A stretch of DNA of 44,437 bases from the NCBI RefSeq assembly GCF_900176885.1, contig NZ_LT839648.1, forward strand, positions 3,656,001 to 3,700,437, in the 5' to 3' direction. Under the pieces are notes generated by a model. The model was given only the letters and a program-made list of their open reading frames with translations, was not told where the DNA came from and searched no databases. Positions 16,809 to 26,290 of this stretch are shown here, in pieces. Position 1 is the stretch's first letter. Each line of letters begins with the position of its first letter. The position numbers were made by a program, and so were the translations under genes. Source of the DNA: Oceanobacillus senegalensis (GTDB lineage: Bacteria > Bacillota > Bacilli > Bacillales > Amphibacillaceae).

Positions 16809-17456
16809 GTGAAGGTGTTTTTAATTGGTGCGAATGGGCAAATTGGGAAGCATTTGGTAAAATTGCTTCAGGATAGTCAAAAACATACATTAAAGGCAAT
16901 GGTACGGAGTGAAGAACAAGCTGCTGCGTTAAAAGAGTCTGGTGTGGATGCGGTTGTTGCAAATTTAGAAGGTAGTGTGGATGAACTAGCAGCTGCTATG
17001 AATGGTTGTGATGCTGTTATTTTCTCTGCTGGTTCTGGTGGAAAGACTGGTCCAGATAAAACATTGCTTGTCGACTTAGATGGTGCTGTAAAATCAATGG
17101 AAGCAGCAGAAAAGGTTGGAGCTAATCGTTATGTTATCGTAAGTGCCGTTCAAGCACATAACCGTGATAGCTGGAAGGATAGCCCAATCAAACCATATAT
17201 GGTAGCTAAACACTATGCGGATCGCATGCTAACTGCAAGTAATCTAAATTACACGATTGTTCGACCTGGTGGGTTATTAAATGAACCCGGTACGGAAAAT
17301 GTAAAAGTCGCAGAAGATTTAGAAGCAGGTACAATTCCTCGTGAAGATGTTGCTAAAACAGTTATAGCTACATTAGACAATGAGAACACGTTTAAACGCT
17401 CATTTGATTTAATGTCTGGGGAAAGTGTAATTGATAAAGCGTTAAAAAGTTTATAA
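16809..17456 (+). CDS. NAD(P)-binding atypical SDR-family protein
   Basis: 215 aa, Rossmann fold. The N-terminal dinucleotide motif is FLIGANGQIGKHL, followed by RSEEQ after strand 2, an acidic VVANLEG turn and SAGSGG, with YMVAKHYAD as the candidate YxxxK. It resembles the YhfK/YwnB-type NAD(P)H-binding proteins of B. subtilis (NmrA-like/atypical SDR), whose substrate is unknown. GTG start at 16809 with AAAGGGG upstream. Monocistronic; a terminator follows. Confidence 0.85.
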   Translation: MKVFLIGANGQIGKHLVKLLQDSQKHTLKAMVRSEEQAAALKESGVDAVVANLEGSVDELAAAMNGCDAVIFSAGSGGKTGPDKTLLVDLDGAVKSMEAAEKVGANRYVIVSAVQAHNRDSWKDSPIKPYMVAKHYADRMLTASNLNYTIVRPGGLLNEPGTENVKVAEDLEAGTIPREDVAKTVIATLDNENTFKRSFDLMSGESVIDKALKSL

Positions 17457-17464
17457 TTAGAAGT

Positions 17465-17502
17465 AAAATGAGCTCTTTCATGATGGAGAGCTCATTTTTT
17501 TA
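17465..17502 (+). terminator. terminator of the SDR-like gene
   Basis: AAATGAGCTCT ... AGAGCTCATTT stem followed by a T run. Confidence 0.9.
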
Positions 17503-17661
17503 GTATCTGATCGGATATATGCGTCTATTTTGTTGACAAAAGCTGGTAATAATAGGTTGCATTGTAATCTCCATAAAAGCCTCTATCATAGAATGGACGT
17601 TATATTAATTTACCTTTAAAGGCTAAAATAGAAAAAATAAATAAAAAATTTAAAAAAACAC

Positions 17662-17696
17662 TTGAATTATTATGCATAATGATGCATAATAATTCA
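17662..17696 (+). promoter_or_regulatory. argGH promoter inside a perfect palindrome (ARG-box-like operator)
   Basis: TGAATTATTATGCAT (17663-17677), a 4-bp spacer and ATGCATAATAATTCA (17682-17696) form a perfect 15-bp inverted repeat. The ends TGAAT/ATTCA match ArgR/AhrC half-sites. A -35 TTGAAT (17662-17667) and -10 CATAAT (17685-17690), 17 bp apart, lie within it, so a bound repressor would block RNA polymerase. Confidence 0.75.
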
Positions 17697-17729
17697 TTAA
17701 TAGGACATATTCGAGAGGGGAAATCATTG

Positions 17730-18983
17730 ATGAAGGATAAAATTGTTTTAGCATATTCAGGTGGACTTGATACTTCTGTAGCAATTAAATGGTTACAAGA
17801 TAAATATAATTACGATGTTATTGCAGTAGCGCTTGATGTTGGGGAAGGAAAAGACCTTGACTTCGTAAAGAAAAAGGCAATTGATGTTGGTGCAATTAAA
17901 TCATATGTAATAGATGCCAAAAATCTATATTCAGAGGAATTTGTATTACCGGCATTACAAGCTAATTTATTATATGAAGGAAAATATCCATTAATTTCAG
18001 CATTATCACGTCCGTTGATTTCTAAAATTCTAGTGGATATTGCGGAAGAAGAAGGTGCGGTTGCTGTTGCACACGGATGTACAGGTAAAGGAAATGACCA
18101 GGTTCGTTTCGATGTTTCCTTTACAGCCTTAAATCCTAATCTTAAAATCGTTGCTCCTGTACGTGAGTGGGCAATGTCCCGTGAGGAAGAAATTGAATAT
18201 GCAAAAGATCATGGAATTCCAATTCCAATTGATTTAGATAATCCATTCAGTATTGACCAAAATCTATGGGGACGTAGTAATGAATGTGGTGTGTTAGAAG
18301 ACCCTTGGGCAGAACCACCAAAAGAAGCATATGAATTAACACAGGATCCAGTGGATGCTCCAGATGAGCCACAGGTTGTTCAAATTACCTTTGAAAAAGG
18401 AAAACCTGTATCACTTGATGGAAAAGCACTTCCACTAGACGAGTTAATTTTAGAGTTAAATGAAATTGCTGGTAAGCATGGGGTTGGACGTATTGACCAC
18501 GTGGAGAACCGTTTAGTAGGTATCAAATCTCGTGAAATTTATGAAGCTCCTGCTGCAATGACGTTGATTTCTGCACACCAAGAGATAGAGGCGTTAACTC
18601 TACCAAGAGAGGTTGCAGAATTTAAGCCAGTTGTCGAGCAAAAGTTTGCACAGGCTGTTTATTATGGCCAGTGGTATTCTCCATTGACTGCAGCACTTCA
18701 GGCGTTTGTAAAAGAAACGCAACAACATGTGAATGGTACAGTGAAAGTGAAACTTTATAAAGGTCAGGCACAAGTAATTGGACGTGAATCCGCTAATTCA
18801 CTTTATGACTTTGATCTTGCAACGTATAACAAAGAAGATTCGTTTGATCATGAAGCAGCATTAGGATTTATCAAACTATGGGGATTACCAACAAAAGTTC
18901 ATTCATCCGTGAATAAAACTCAAGCAACATTCAAATCTACGGAAAAAGTAAAATTAGAAGTAAAGGATGCTGTTAAATCGTGA
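17730..18983 (+). CDS. argG: argininosuccinate synthase
   Basis: 417 aa. It joins citrulline and aspartate with ATP to give argininosuccinate in arginine synthesis. The ATP-pyrophosphatase P-loop [10 protein letters not shown] is at residues 8-17, followed by [13 protein letters not shown] and WGRSNECG. Start ATG 17730 has GAGAGGGG 9 nt upstream and gives the family N terminus; an in-frame ATG at 17679 lies inside the operator. It overlaps argH by 4 bp (GTGA). Confidence 0.97.
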   Translation: MKDKIVLAYSGGLDTSVAIKWLQDKYNYDVIAVALDVGEGKDLDFVKKKAIDVGAIKSYVIDAKNLYSEEFVLPALQANLLYEGKYPLISALSRPLISKILVDIAEEEGAVAVAHGCTGKGNDQVRFDVSFTALNPNLKIVAPVREWAMSREEEIEYAKDHGIPIPIDLDNPFSIDQNLWGRSNECGVLEDPWAEPPKEAYELTQDPVDAPDEPQVVQITFEKGKPVSLDGKALPLDELILELNEIAGKHGVGRIDHVENRLVGIKSREIYEAPAAMTLISAHQEIEALTLPREVAEFKPVVEQKFAQAVYYGQWYSPLTAALQAFVKETQQHVNGTVKVKLYKGQAQVIGRESANSLYDFDLATYNKEDSFDHEAALGFIKLWGLPTKVHSSVNKTQATFKSTEKVKLEVKDAVKS

Positions 18984-20407
18984 AACTATGGGGCGGACGA
19001 TTTACTAAACCAACAAATGAACTAGTAGATGAATACACTGCATCGATTTACTTTGATAAAAAACTAGCAAAATACGATATTCAGGGAAGTCTCGCCCATG
19101 TAGAAATGTTAAAGGTCTGTGAGATTATTCCAGCAGAAGATGCGGATAAAATTGCGGAAGGTTTAAGGAATGTAGCCAAGAAAATTGAAAGTGGAGAAGC
19201 AGAATTATCAGCGGAAAATGAAGATATTCATATGAACGTTGAAAAGCTTTTGTTGGAGGAAGTTGGGCCAGTAGGTGGGAAACTACATACTGGACGTAGT
19301 AGAAATGACCAGGTTGCATTAGACATGCGGCTTTACCTAAGAGAGGCTCTCGTTGATTTAACAGAGCTTCTTGTAAAGGTTCAGCAATCCCTATTAAATC
19401 AAGCAAAAGCAAATTTAGATACGGTTATGCCAGGTTACACTCATCTGCAGCGGGCACAGCCTGTATTATTTGGACATCATATGATGGCATATGTATTCAT
19501 GTTCCAACGTGATGTGGAACGTTTAACGGGAAGCTTTAAACGAGTAAATAAATCACCACTAGGTGCGGGGGCATTAGCTGGCACAACTTTTCCGATTGAT
19601 CGAGAATTAGTAGCGGATCAATTAGGGTTTGAAGGAATTAGCGAAAACAGTTTAGATGCTGTAAGTGATCGTGATTTTGTTGTAGAATTTTTAGCCAATG
19701 CATCCCTTATTTCTACGCATTTATCTAGACTTTGCGAGGAGATTGTGCAATGGTCGAGTGCCGAATTTAGTTTTGTGGAATTGGATGATGCCTTTTCAAC
19801 CGGAAGTAGCATGATGCCACAGAAAAAGAACCCAGATGTAGCAGAACTGGTTCGTGGAAAAACTGGACGTGTGTATGGACATTTAATGGGCATGCTGACA
19901 ACTTTAAAGGGATTACCACTAGCCTATAATAAAGATATGCAAGAAGATAAAGAAGGTATGTTTGATACGGTAGAGACCATAAAAGGTGCCTTAGCACTGT
20001 TTGCACCAATGATTGAAACGATGCAAGTAAAGAAAGAGAATATGTATAATGCAGTACGTGAAGACTTTTCTAATGCAACAGATTTAGCGGATTACCTTGT
20101 AGGAAAAGGAATGCCTTTTAGGGAATCACATGCTGTTGTTGGTCAAGTTGTTCTACATTGCATTAAACATAATAAGTATTTACTGGATGTAACTGTTGAG
20201 GAATTTCAATCATTTACTGAGCTAATAGAGGACGACATCTTTGATGCACTAACTCCAGAAACGGTTGTAAATGCTAGAAACGTAGCAGGAGGTACAGCCA
20301 AAAATAGGGTAGAAGAACAGATAGAAACAGCAGTTGGATTTATGAATGCTACAGAGGATTGGATAGAGCATCAAGGGAATTTAATAAATGGGAATCTGAA
20401 TAATTGA
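18980..20407 (+). CDS. argH: argininosuccinate lyase
   Basis: 475 aa, fumarase/aspartase superfamily. It cleaves argininosuccinate to arginine and fumarate. The signature loop [12 protein letters not shown] is at 275-286, with [14 protein letters not shown] and [12 protein letters not shown] also present. GTG start overlapping the argG stop (GTGA) gives tight translational coupling. Slightly longer than the usual 460 aa because of its C-terminal tail. Confidence 0.97.
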   Translation: MKLWGGRFTKPTNELVDEYTASIYFDKKLAKYDIQGSLAHVEMLKVCEIIPAEDADKIAEGLRNVAKKIESGEAELSAENEDIHMNVEKLLLEEVGPVGGKLHTGRSRNDQVALDMRLYLREALVDLTELLVKVQQSLLNQAKANLDTVMPGYTHLQRAQPVLFGHHMMAYVFMFQRDVERLTGSFKRVNKSPLGAGALAGTTFPIDRELVADQLGFEGISENSLDAVSDRDFVVEFLANASLISTHLSRLCEEIVQWSSAEFSFVELDDAFSTGSSMMPQKKNPDVAELVRGKTGRVYGHLMGMLTTLKGLPLAYNKDMQEDKEGMFDTVETIKGALALFAPMIETMQVKKENMYNAVREDFSNATDLADYLVGKGMPFRESHAVVGQVVLHCIKHNKYLLDVTVEEFQSFTELIEDDIFDALTPETVVNARNVAGGTAKNRVEEQIETAVGFMNATEDWIEHQGNLINGNLNN

Positions 20408-20417
20408 GAAGTGATAG

Positions 20418-20449
20418 ATAAGGCTCACGGATTCGTCCGGGGGCTTTTT
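20418..20449 (+). terminator. argGH terminator
   Basis: AAGGCTCACGGA-ttcg-TCCGGGGGCTTT stem with one mismatch and a T run. Confidence 0.85.
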
Positions 20450-20476
20450 TATGTAAGATAATGTGCTGTGTTGTGA

Positions 20477-20701
20477 GACTTATCTAATTGGATAGTAACG
20501 AGGGTTTCAGAAGAACCAGAGCAGAGCAAAAATGAAACTTACGCAAAGTTTGAACAGAAATCTCATCCTTTTGCACCTCCAGCACGTATTCAGTTATAAG
20601 TATACTGAAAATTTATTAAGTTACTGCAAGAGGATGATGAAGGTATTGTAAATAATGGCGACTGGATAGGGACGCTGGTAAGTATAGAGGAACGTGGGTA
20701 A
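20477..20701 (+). pseudogene. decayed small gene of unknown family
   Basis: One reading frame stays coding-like across 225 bp but holds two internal stops (TAA 20597 and TGA 20606). Before them it reads EEPEQSKNETYAKFEQKSHP then FAPPARIQL. After them it reads KFIKLLQEDDEGIVNNGDWI then GTLVSIEERG. There is no ATG at its left end. It occupies the 415-bp gap after argH. The family is not recognised. Confidence 0.5.
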
Positions 20702-20756
20702 GGGAGAAGACTATGGATCGACGGATGTGCTCTCTTTAAATGGAACACGCATTAAT

Positions 20757-20798
20757 TAAAAAAAGGAACGCGGAATGATATTTTGCGCGGTCCCTTTA
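20757..20798 (-). terminator. terminator of the NDH-2-like gene
   Basis: Read on the minus strand, AAAGGGACCGC ... GCGTTCCTTT is followed by a T run, 25 bp after the stop of the oxidoreductase. Confidence 0.8.
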
Positions 20799-20822
20799 AG
20801 AATGATCGTACGATATTTGTTT

Positions 20823-21884
20823 TTAGTGACGTTTGCTTAACCAAAGCACCCCTGATTTAGCTAACCTAGGTAGAAATCCTATCATCGGATATTTCATCAT
20901 ATTACCGAATCCATCACTTTTACCTAAGGACCCTAATGTTCCTTTTAGCTTAATTTCTTTAGGTTTTTTCGGCTGCTTATCATGAAGGACTGACAATAAT
21001 ATTTCAGCAATTTGTTCTCCCTGTTGCATGGCAAGCTGAGCACTAGGTGAGTGCTCGGAAGAAACACAGTCCCCCAACACATAAATGTTCGGTTGTTCTG
21101 GAACTTGATAGTATGCATTTGTGATAATCTTTTGGTGGCGATCTTTTTTAAATGGCAGTTCTCTAATTAAATAATTAGGTTGAACACCAGCTGTCCAGAT
21201 CGTAACATCATTCAGATAACAAACCCCATTATTACACACGCCATCTTTTTCCACATATTCTACATTGGAATGGTGAATGACATCTACATTATTAGCTACA
21301 AACCATTTTTCAACATATTCCTGAATTTTGGAATCGAATGCTTTGAGCACAGTTGGACCACGGTCTAGCAGTCTGATATTTAAGTCTGGTCTACTTTCTC
21401 TAATTTCTGACGCAACTTCAATGCCGCTAAGTCCTGCTCCAACAATGGATACTTTTCCATATGCTTTCAAGTTCGATACGGCTAGCCCTGCCTGACGTGC
21501 TTTAGCAAATGTTTGAACACTCTCTGTATATTCCTTGGCCCCTGGAATCCCGTGATAACTATCTTCACAACCAAGGCCGATAATTAAATAATCAAATGGA
21601 AGAATATCTTCTTCCTCTTTAAATTGAATTTGTTGTTTTTCTGTATCAATCTTCGTAATTTCCCGAAACAGATATGTGACACGTTCATCATCAGGAAACG
21701 CAACACGCACATCGGTTTCTGCGGAAGTGCTTGCAGCAATTGCGTAAAATTCTGTCTTAAGTGAACGAAATGGATTGCGGTCAACTACAATTATCTGAAG
21801 ATCCTCTGGTAATTGGTAATTTAATATACCATTAAGTACCTTTATACCGCCATAACCCCCACCAAGAATGACAAGCCTTTTCAT
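20823..21884 (-). CDS. FAD-dependent NAD(P)H oxidoreductase (NDH-2-like, YutJ type)
   Basis: 353 aa. Two dinucleotide-binding motifs are visible: FAD-type VILGGGYGGIKVL at the N terminus and NAD(P)-type VSIVGAGLSGIEVA near residue 150. The C-terminal IYVLGDC (FAD contact) and SAQLAMQQGEQIA are also present. This is the pyridine nucleotide-disulphide oxidoreductase/NDH-2 fold, most like the YutJ/YumB group. Start ATG 21884 has GGGGGT 7 nt upstream, so the in-frame ATG at 21899 is not used. Its role as a respiratory NADH dehydrogenase is probable but not proven. Confidence 0.85.
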   Translation of the reverse strand: MKRLVILGGGYGGIKVLNGILNYQLPEDLQIIVVDRNPFRSLKTEFYAIAASTSAETDVRVAFPDDERVTYLFREITKIDTEKQQIQFKEEEDILPFDYLIIGLGCEDSYHGIPGAKEYTESVQTFAKARQAGLAVSNLKAYGKVSIVGAGLSGIEVASEIRESRPDLNIRLLDRGPTVLKAFDSKIQEYVEKWFVANNVDVIHHSNVEYVEKDGVCNNGVCYLNDVTIWTAGVQPNYLIRELPFKKDRHQKIITNAYYQVPEQPNIYVLGDCVSSEHSPSAQLAMQQGEQIAEILLSVLHDKQPKKPKEIKLKGTLGSLGKSDGFGNMMKYPMIGFLPRLAKSGVLWLSKRH

Positions 21885-22132
21885 GTAAAATACCCCCATA
21901 ATCCCATAATTAAAACACCATCAATATGATACCATTTATAGATTATCAGAAGTGGGGATGACTGTCACTCCCCGAAATTTGTCGAAGCTTTTATTTCTTG
22001 CTATACTAAATGGGAAAATTAGTATATACCGTTAAGGGAAATAGTATGTAGTATTCAACGTCCTAATTTGGCGTAAAAATAAAAGGATAGGGAGCTTTTA
22101 GAATGCACCTATACTTAAAAGGAGGGGACTTT

Positions 22133-22777
22133 ATGCAGAATCTTTCTTTTCCTTCCCTTTTAGATGTGATGGGTGAGCTTTTTTCTGGTGAGATATCTAT
22201 TGCTGTTGCTGATAGGTCGGAGTATATATATTACCGTAGAAGTAAGCGAATTGATCTCAAAATAAAACCAGGGGATCCTATTAAAGAAGGAACCATTGCC
22301 CATAAGGCGATAACAACAGGTCAAAAGGTCTCAGAATTTATCCATCGAAATATATACGGCATCCCGTATCATGGGATGGCTGTACCTTTCCATGATAATC
22401 ATAAACTGGTAGGATGTGTTTTGGCAATATATCCGGCTTATACAGATGGAAAGTCTGTAGTTACCATTAAGAAAAGTGATGGCTGGGAACCCATACCTTT
22501 CCAAGAAATAAGGTTTTTAGAAACAAAGGACCGTAAAACGCATGTTTTTACAGAAGAGCATGTTGGAAGCCACTCTGACCCTCTACAGGAGTTTGAGTAT
22601 ATTTTACCGAGGAAATATTTTATACGGTGCCATCGCTCCTTCATTGTTAATGTGAATTATATCAAGCACATTTTTCCTGACATCCATTCTACTTTTATAT
22701 TGGAGATGGATAGTGGTGCAAAGGTTCCTGTTAGCCAATCTTATTCCAGCTATTTTCGCAAGTTATTAGGTTTTTAA
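22133..22777 (+). CDS. LytTR DNA-binding regulator with N-terminal sensor-like domain
   Basis: 214 aa. Residues 1-105 look like a small GAF/PAS-type ligand domain (ISIAVADRSEYIYYRR; GIPYHGMAVPFHDNHKLVGC). Residues about 108-214 are a LytTR DNA-binding domain (QEIRFLETKDRKTHVFT; KYFIRCHRSFIVNVNYI). No receiver domain, so it is a one-component regulator rather than a response regulator. Start ATG 22133 has AAAGGAGG upstream. The CoA-transferase gene follows on the same strand after 157 bp with its own promoter; regulation of that gene is a fair inference. Confidence 0.82.
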   Translation: MQNLSFPSLLDVMGELFSGEISIAVADRSEYIYYRRSKRIDLKIKPGDPIKEGTIAHKAITTGQKVSEFIHRNIYGIPYHGMAVPFHDNHKLVGCVLAIYPAYTDGKSVVTIKKSDGWEPIPFQEIRFLETKDRKTHVFTEEHVGSHSDPLQEFEYILPRKYFIRCHRSFIVNVNYIKHIFPDIHSTFILEMDSGAKVPVSQSYSSYFRKLLGF

Positions 22778-22848
22778 ACAGAAGTGATAGCTAAAGAGCC
22801 AGAAATTTTCTGGATTAACCCACTTTTTGATGCAGTTAGACAATATTC

Positions 22849-22877
22849 TTGTCTTTCACTCCGAGTTTTCCGATAAT
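22849..22877 (+). promoter_or_regulatory. candidate sigma-A promoter of the CoA-transferase gene
   Basis: TTGTCT (22849-22854), 17-bp spacer, GATAAT (22872-22877). The start codon is about 58 bp downstream. Confidence 0.55.
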
Positions 22878-22934
22878 TCCCGCTTATCGCTTATAATAAA
22901 TAATATAAGTCTATGTATAAGGGGGATTTATTAC

Positions 22935-24446
22935 ATGGAGGAGAAAATAGAACTTTTAAAAGCCCCTCAGTTACGAGAACGTGTCGTTTCTGCTGAAGAG
23001 GCAGCATCATGGATTAAACATGGTATGACATTGGGCTTAAGTGGTTTTACTCGTGCAGGTGATGCGAAAGCGGTACCAACTGCACTCGTTAAAAGGGCAG
23101 AAGAGGGTGAGCAGTTTAAGGTAAACGTCTTTACTGGTGCATCCTTGGGTTCAGATATTGATAAAATGTTTGCAGAAGCTGGAATTGTTCATAAGCGACT
23201 TCCATTTCAAGCAGAGCCAATTATGAGAAAGAAGATTAATACAGGGGAACATTTATTTGTGGACCAGCACTTATCTCATACAGCTGAGATTCTTAGAGCG
23301 GATGTTATGGAAACAATTGATTTTGCAATTTTGGAAGCGATTTCTGTGACGGAGGACGGTTTATTAATACCTAGTACGTCTGTCGGGAACTCCCAAGCTT
23401 TTGCGGAATTTGCTGAGAATATTATTATTGAAGTCAATACAGCACAACCACAAACTTTAGAGGGGGTCCATGATTTATATAGCCCTAGTAAACAAGGGGA
23501 GCGTGAACCGATTCCACTAACAAAAGCAGATCAACGTATTGGGGAAATTGGTATTCCAATTGATTTAAATAAAGTAAAAGGGGTTGTATTTACACATCAA
23601 GTGGATTCAGCATCTACAATCGTTCAACCGGATGAAGAAACAAAAATGATGGCCAATCATCTATTAAATTTCTTACGAGAAGAAGTGAAGTCTGGTAGGT
23701 TAACAGAAAGCCTAATGCCACTACAATCTGGAATTGGCTCTGTTGCTAATGCAGTATTACATGGCATGATTGATTCAGAATTTAACGACCTTGTTGTATA
23801 TTCAGAAGTACTTCAGGATGCGGTGTTTGATCTAATGGATGCAGGGAAAGTTAACTTTGCTTCCGCATGCTCTATCACGCTGTCAGAGGAAAAAATGAAG
23901 CAAGTGTTTAATAACTTTGAGAAATACCGCAATAAATTAGTTCTAAGACCACAAGAAATATCTAATCAGCCTGAAATTATCCGTCGACTCGGGATAATTG
24001 CTATTAACACGGCATTAGAATTTGATATTTATGGAAATGTCAATTCTACTCATGTTAGTGGAACGAAGATGATGAATGGTATTGGGGGATCTGGTGATTT
24101 TGCACGTAACTCTAGACTCGGAATCTTCGTAACGAAGTCGATTGCAAAAGATGGGGATATTTCTAGTATTGTTCCATTTGTTTCCCATGTGGATCATACT
24201 GAACATGATGTGGATGTAGTTGTTACAGAGCAGGGCTATGCTGACTTACGGGGATTAGCACCTAGAGAACGTGTACCACTCATCATCGAGAATTGTGCAC
24301 ATCCAATGTACCGTGAGCAGTTATGGGATTATTATAAAGAAGCACTTGAACGGGGTGGGCAGACTCCGCATGTGTTAGAAAAAGCATTCGCATGGCACAC
24401 TAATTTTAAAGAACATGGTACCATGCGCCAAGTTGTGCGTCAGTAG
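22935..24446 (+). CDS. acetyl-CoA hydrolase/CoA-transferase (succinyl-CoA:acetate type)
   Basis: 503 aa, normal for the Cat1/AarC/Ach1 family of class I CoA-transferases. Seen are an N-terminal SGFTRAGDAKAVPTAL, the VVTEQGYADLRGL block near the C terminus and the oxyanion region GIGGSGDFARNSRLG. It would move CoA between succinyl-CoA and acetate, or hydrolyse acetyl-CoA. Start ATG 22935 is set by AAGGGGG 9 nt upstream; the frame is open further upstream but carries no signal and includes the promoter. The adjacent LytTR regulator is a likely controller. Confidence 0.88.
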   Translation: MEEKIELLKAPQLRERVVSAEEAASWIKHGMTLGLSGFTRAGDAKAVPTALVKRAEEGEQFKVNVFTGASLGSDIDKMFAEAGIVHKRLPFQAEPIMRKKINTGEHLFVDQHLSHTAEILRADVMETIDFAILEAISVTEDGLLIPSTSVGNSQAFAEFAENIIIEVNTAQPQTLEGVHDLYSPSKQGEREPIPLTKADQRIGEIGIPIDLNKVKGVVFTHQVDSASTIVQPDEETKMMANHLLNFLREEVKSGRLTESLMPLQSGIGSVANAVLHGMIDSEFNDLVVYSEVLQDAVFDLMDAGKVNFASACSITLSEEKMKQVFNNFEKYRNKLVLRPQEISNQPEIIRRLGIIAINTALEFDIYGNVNSTHVSGTKMMNGIGGSGDFARNSRLGIFVTKSIAKDGDISSIVPFVSHVDHTEHDVDVVVTEQGYADLRGLAPRERVPLIIENCAHPMYREQLWDYYKEALERGGQTPHVLEKAFAWHTNFKEHGTMRQVVRQ

Positions 24447-24579
24447 GTCTAGTATAGTCTAAAAGGGGATGAACAGGACTTTGTGAAAATTTGTTAAAAA
24501 GAATATGCGGGGCAGCATACCATTAAAGGATAGGCGAAGAGGTGTTAACGAAATAACATATCGCCTTAGAATTTGGTAG

Positions 24580-24621
24580 AGCATAACGAATTAGATGTCT
24601 AAGTCGTTTGTCCGTTATGCT
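24580..24621 (+). other. hairpin in the intergenic region after the CoA-transferase gene
   Basis: AGCATAACG ... CGTTATGCT, a 9-bp stem with a 24-nt loop, followed by TTAACTC. It could be a weak terminator or an mRNA stabilising stem. Apart from this and the next two entries, 24447-24908 holds no gene. Confidence 0.4.
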
Positions 24622-24669
24622 TTAACTCAAGTTCTTTTATAATCAAAAGGGGTTTAATATACGAGAAGG

Positions 24670-24706
24670 CCGATGTTCTCTTGGGGGAGGGAGCATCGGT
24701 TTTTTG
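24670..24706 (+). terminator. terminator downstream of the CoA-transferase gene
   Basis: CCGATG-TTCTC ... GAG-GGAGCATCGG stem followed by a T run. Confidence 0.85.
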
Positions 24707-24734
24707 TTTGGATGTTTTAAACGTCTAATCTAAT

Positions 24735-24894
24735 GGTGCTGGAGCAGAGGATTTTATCCGAACGTTGGCATATAACCCCAATAGAAGGGAAATTGGCCCA
24801 ACATCAGCCTTAAGGTGCGCCACATATTTTCGGAGCGGCTTTTCGTACCGATTATGTTCGGATTTGTATTGACAAATACTCTTGTTCCAGCCCC
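24735..24894. repeat. 160-bp foldback element with nested inverted repeats
   Basis: The outer arms GGTGCTGGAGCA (24735-24746) and TGTTCCAGCCCC (24883-24894) pair with one mismatch and one G-T. The inner arms ATCCGAAC (24756-24763) and GTTCGGAT (24856-24863) pair perfectly, and CCAAT/ATTGG lies further in. It begins 15 bp downstream of the MFS gene and could be a MITE-like intergenic repeat or the structured 3' end of that mRNA. The minus-strand ORF across it is a by-product. Confidence 0.6.
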
Positions 24895-24908
24895 TATAAA
24901 AAATTAAA

Positions 24909-26135
24909 TTACTGATACCATTCTCTAATTTTCCCATCAGTTGGTAGTAAATAGGTTAAGAAGCCTAATAAAGGCAACAATGAAATAGTGATCATTGTCG
25001 GTGTTAAGCCGAACCAGTCAATCAATGAGCCAAGTGCAACAGATCCAACCGCCCCCATTCCAAATGCTAACCCGACGATTAATCCAGACATAGTGCCTAT
25101 TTTATTTGGGCTTAGTTCTTGAGCATAAACAACGGTAACAGAAAAGCTGGACATTAAAATAAGCCCAATAATAGCGAGTAAAATAATAGCGACGATGGGG
25201 CCAACATATGGCAGCAATAGAGCTAATGGTGCGGCTCCTATTAGTGAGAATAAAATAATATTCCTTTTTCCAAATCGGTCTGCTAATGGGCCACCCAAAA
25301 ATGTTCCAACTGCCCCCATCGCTAGAAATGTAAATATGTATACTTGAGATGTTGAAATGGAAAGTTTATAGTTTTCAATTGCATAAAAGGCATAGAAGTT
25401 TGAAATAGCTGCAGCATACCAGGAACGTGCAAATACGATGAAAACAAGAACCGTTAAGGCAGCTTTAATGGATTTAGATAAATCCGGGTTCACTTTGGTG
25501 GCATGATTTGTTTTTTTCATACGTTGAAATGCCTTAATTTGAATATTATACCATTTGGCGATATAGGTTAGAAAACAAACGGCAATGGCAGCAATAATAG
25601 TAAACCAGATGGCTCCGAACTGCCCCAGTGGTACAAGAACCAATGCTGTTATAACAGGTGCTAAGGCTTGACCGGAGTTTCCCCCAACTTGGTAGATGGA
25701 TTGGGCTAATCCTCGTTTATTTCCAGCTGCTAAGTATGCAACACGTGACCCTTCAGGATGAAAAGTAGCAGATCCAAATCCAATAAAAATAACACTAACA
25801 AGAATGAGCCAGAAATTAGGAGCTAAAGCTAATCCTAGCATTCCCAACATGCTGCTTGTAAGACCAATAGGCAATGCATATGGCATTGGACGTTTATCAG
25901 TATACATACCGATTACAGGCTGCATCACAGAAGCGACCATATTCAATGTAAATGTAATGAGCCCAAGCTGTGTGAATGTTAGCCCTAAGGAATTTTCCAA
26001 GATAGGAAACATAGCTGGGATAACCGCTTGTAGAGAATCGTTTAATAAATGGCATAATCCAATAATAAATAAAATAGAATAGACGGTTTGATTACTGGAT
26101 TGAGCCTGTGTTTCATTCTTAAGGGCGTTTTCCAA
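24909..26135 (-). CDS. MFS exporter, fosmidomycin-resistance (Fsr) type
   Basis: 408 aa with 12 transmembrane segments. GLCHLLNDSLQAVIPAMFPI near the N terminus, YTDKRPMPYALPIGL between helices 2 and 3, and FHPEGSRVAYLAAG followed by RGLAQSIYQVGGNSGQALAP closely follow Fsr of E. coli. A proton-driven drug exporter is likely; the real substrate is unknown. TTG start at 26135 with GAAGGGA upstream. No regulator is adjacent. Confidence 0.85.
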   Translation of the reverse strand: MENALKNETQAQSSNQTVYSILFIIGLCHLLNDSLQAVIPAMFPILENSLGLTFTQLGLITFTLNMVASVMQPVIGMYTDKRPMPYALPIGLTSSMLGMLGLALAPNFWLILVSVIFIGFGSATFHPEGSRVAYLAAGNKRGLAQSIYQVGGNSGQALAPVITALVLVPLGQFGAIWFTIIAAIAVCFLTYIAKWYNIQIKAFQRMKKTNHATKVNPDLSKSIKAALTVLVFIVFARSWYAAAISNFYAFYAIENYKLSISTSQVYIFTFLAMGAVGTFLGGPLADRFGKRNIILFSLIGAAPLALLLPYVGPIVAIILLAIIGLILMSSFSVTVVYAQELSPNKIGTMSGLIVGLAFGMGAVGSVALGSLIDWFGLTPTMITISLLPLLGFLTYLLPTDGKIREWYQ

Positions 26136-26290
26136 TACATTCCCTTCTTTCCCTATTTTTAAAAATATTTAAATAATACTATATCTCCCATTGTACAACT
26201 AGAAAAATAATTATCAATGATTTTTTACAATGGATTTAATCGTAAAATTAGTCAGTTTATTGCTTTGAATTTTTTAATAGGATGTGCAAA

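Noticed and set aside
17500-17729. T-box riboswitch before argG
   Set aside because: No T-box sequence (TGGNACCGCG type) or antiterminator is present; the palindrome is over the promoter and fits a repressor.
24725-24937. 70-aa minus-strand ORF after the MFS gene
   Set aside because: It starts inside the MFS coding end and runs through the foldback element; there is no ribosome binding site and its composition comes from the inverted repeats.
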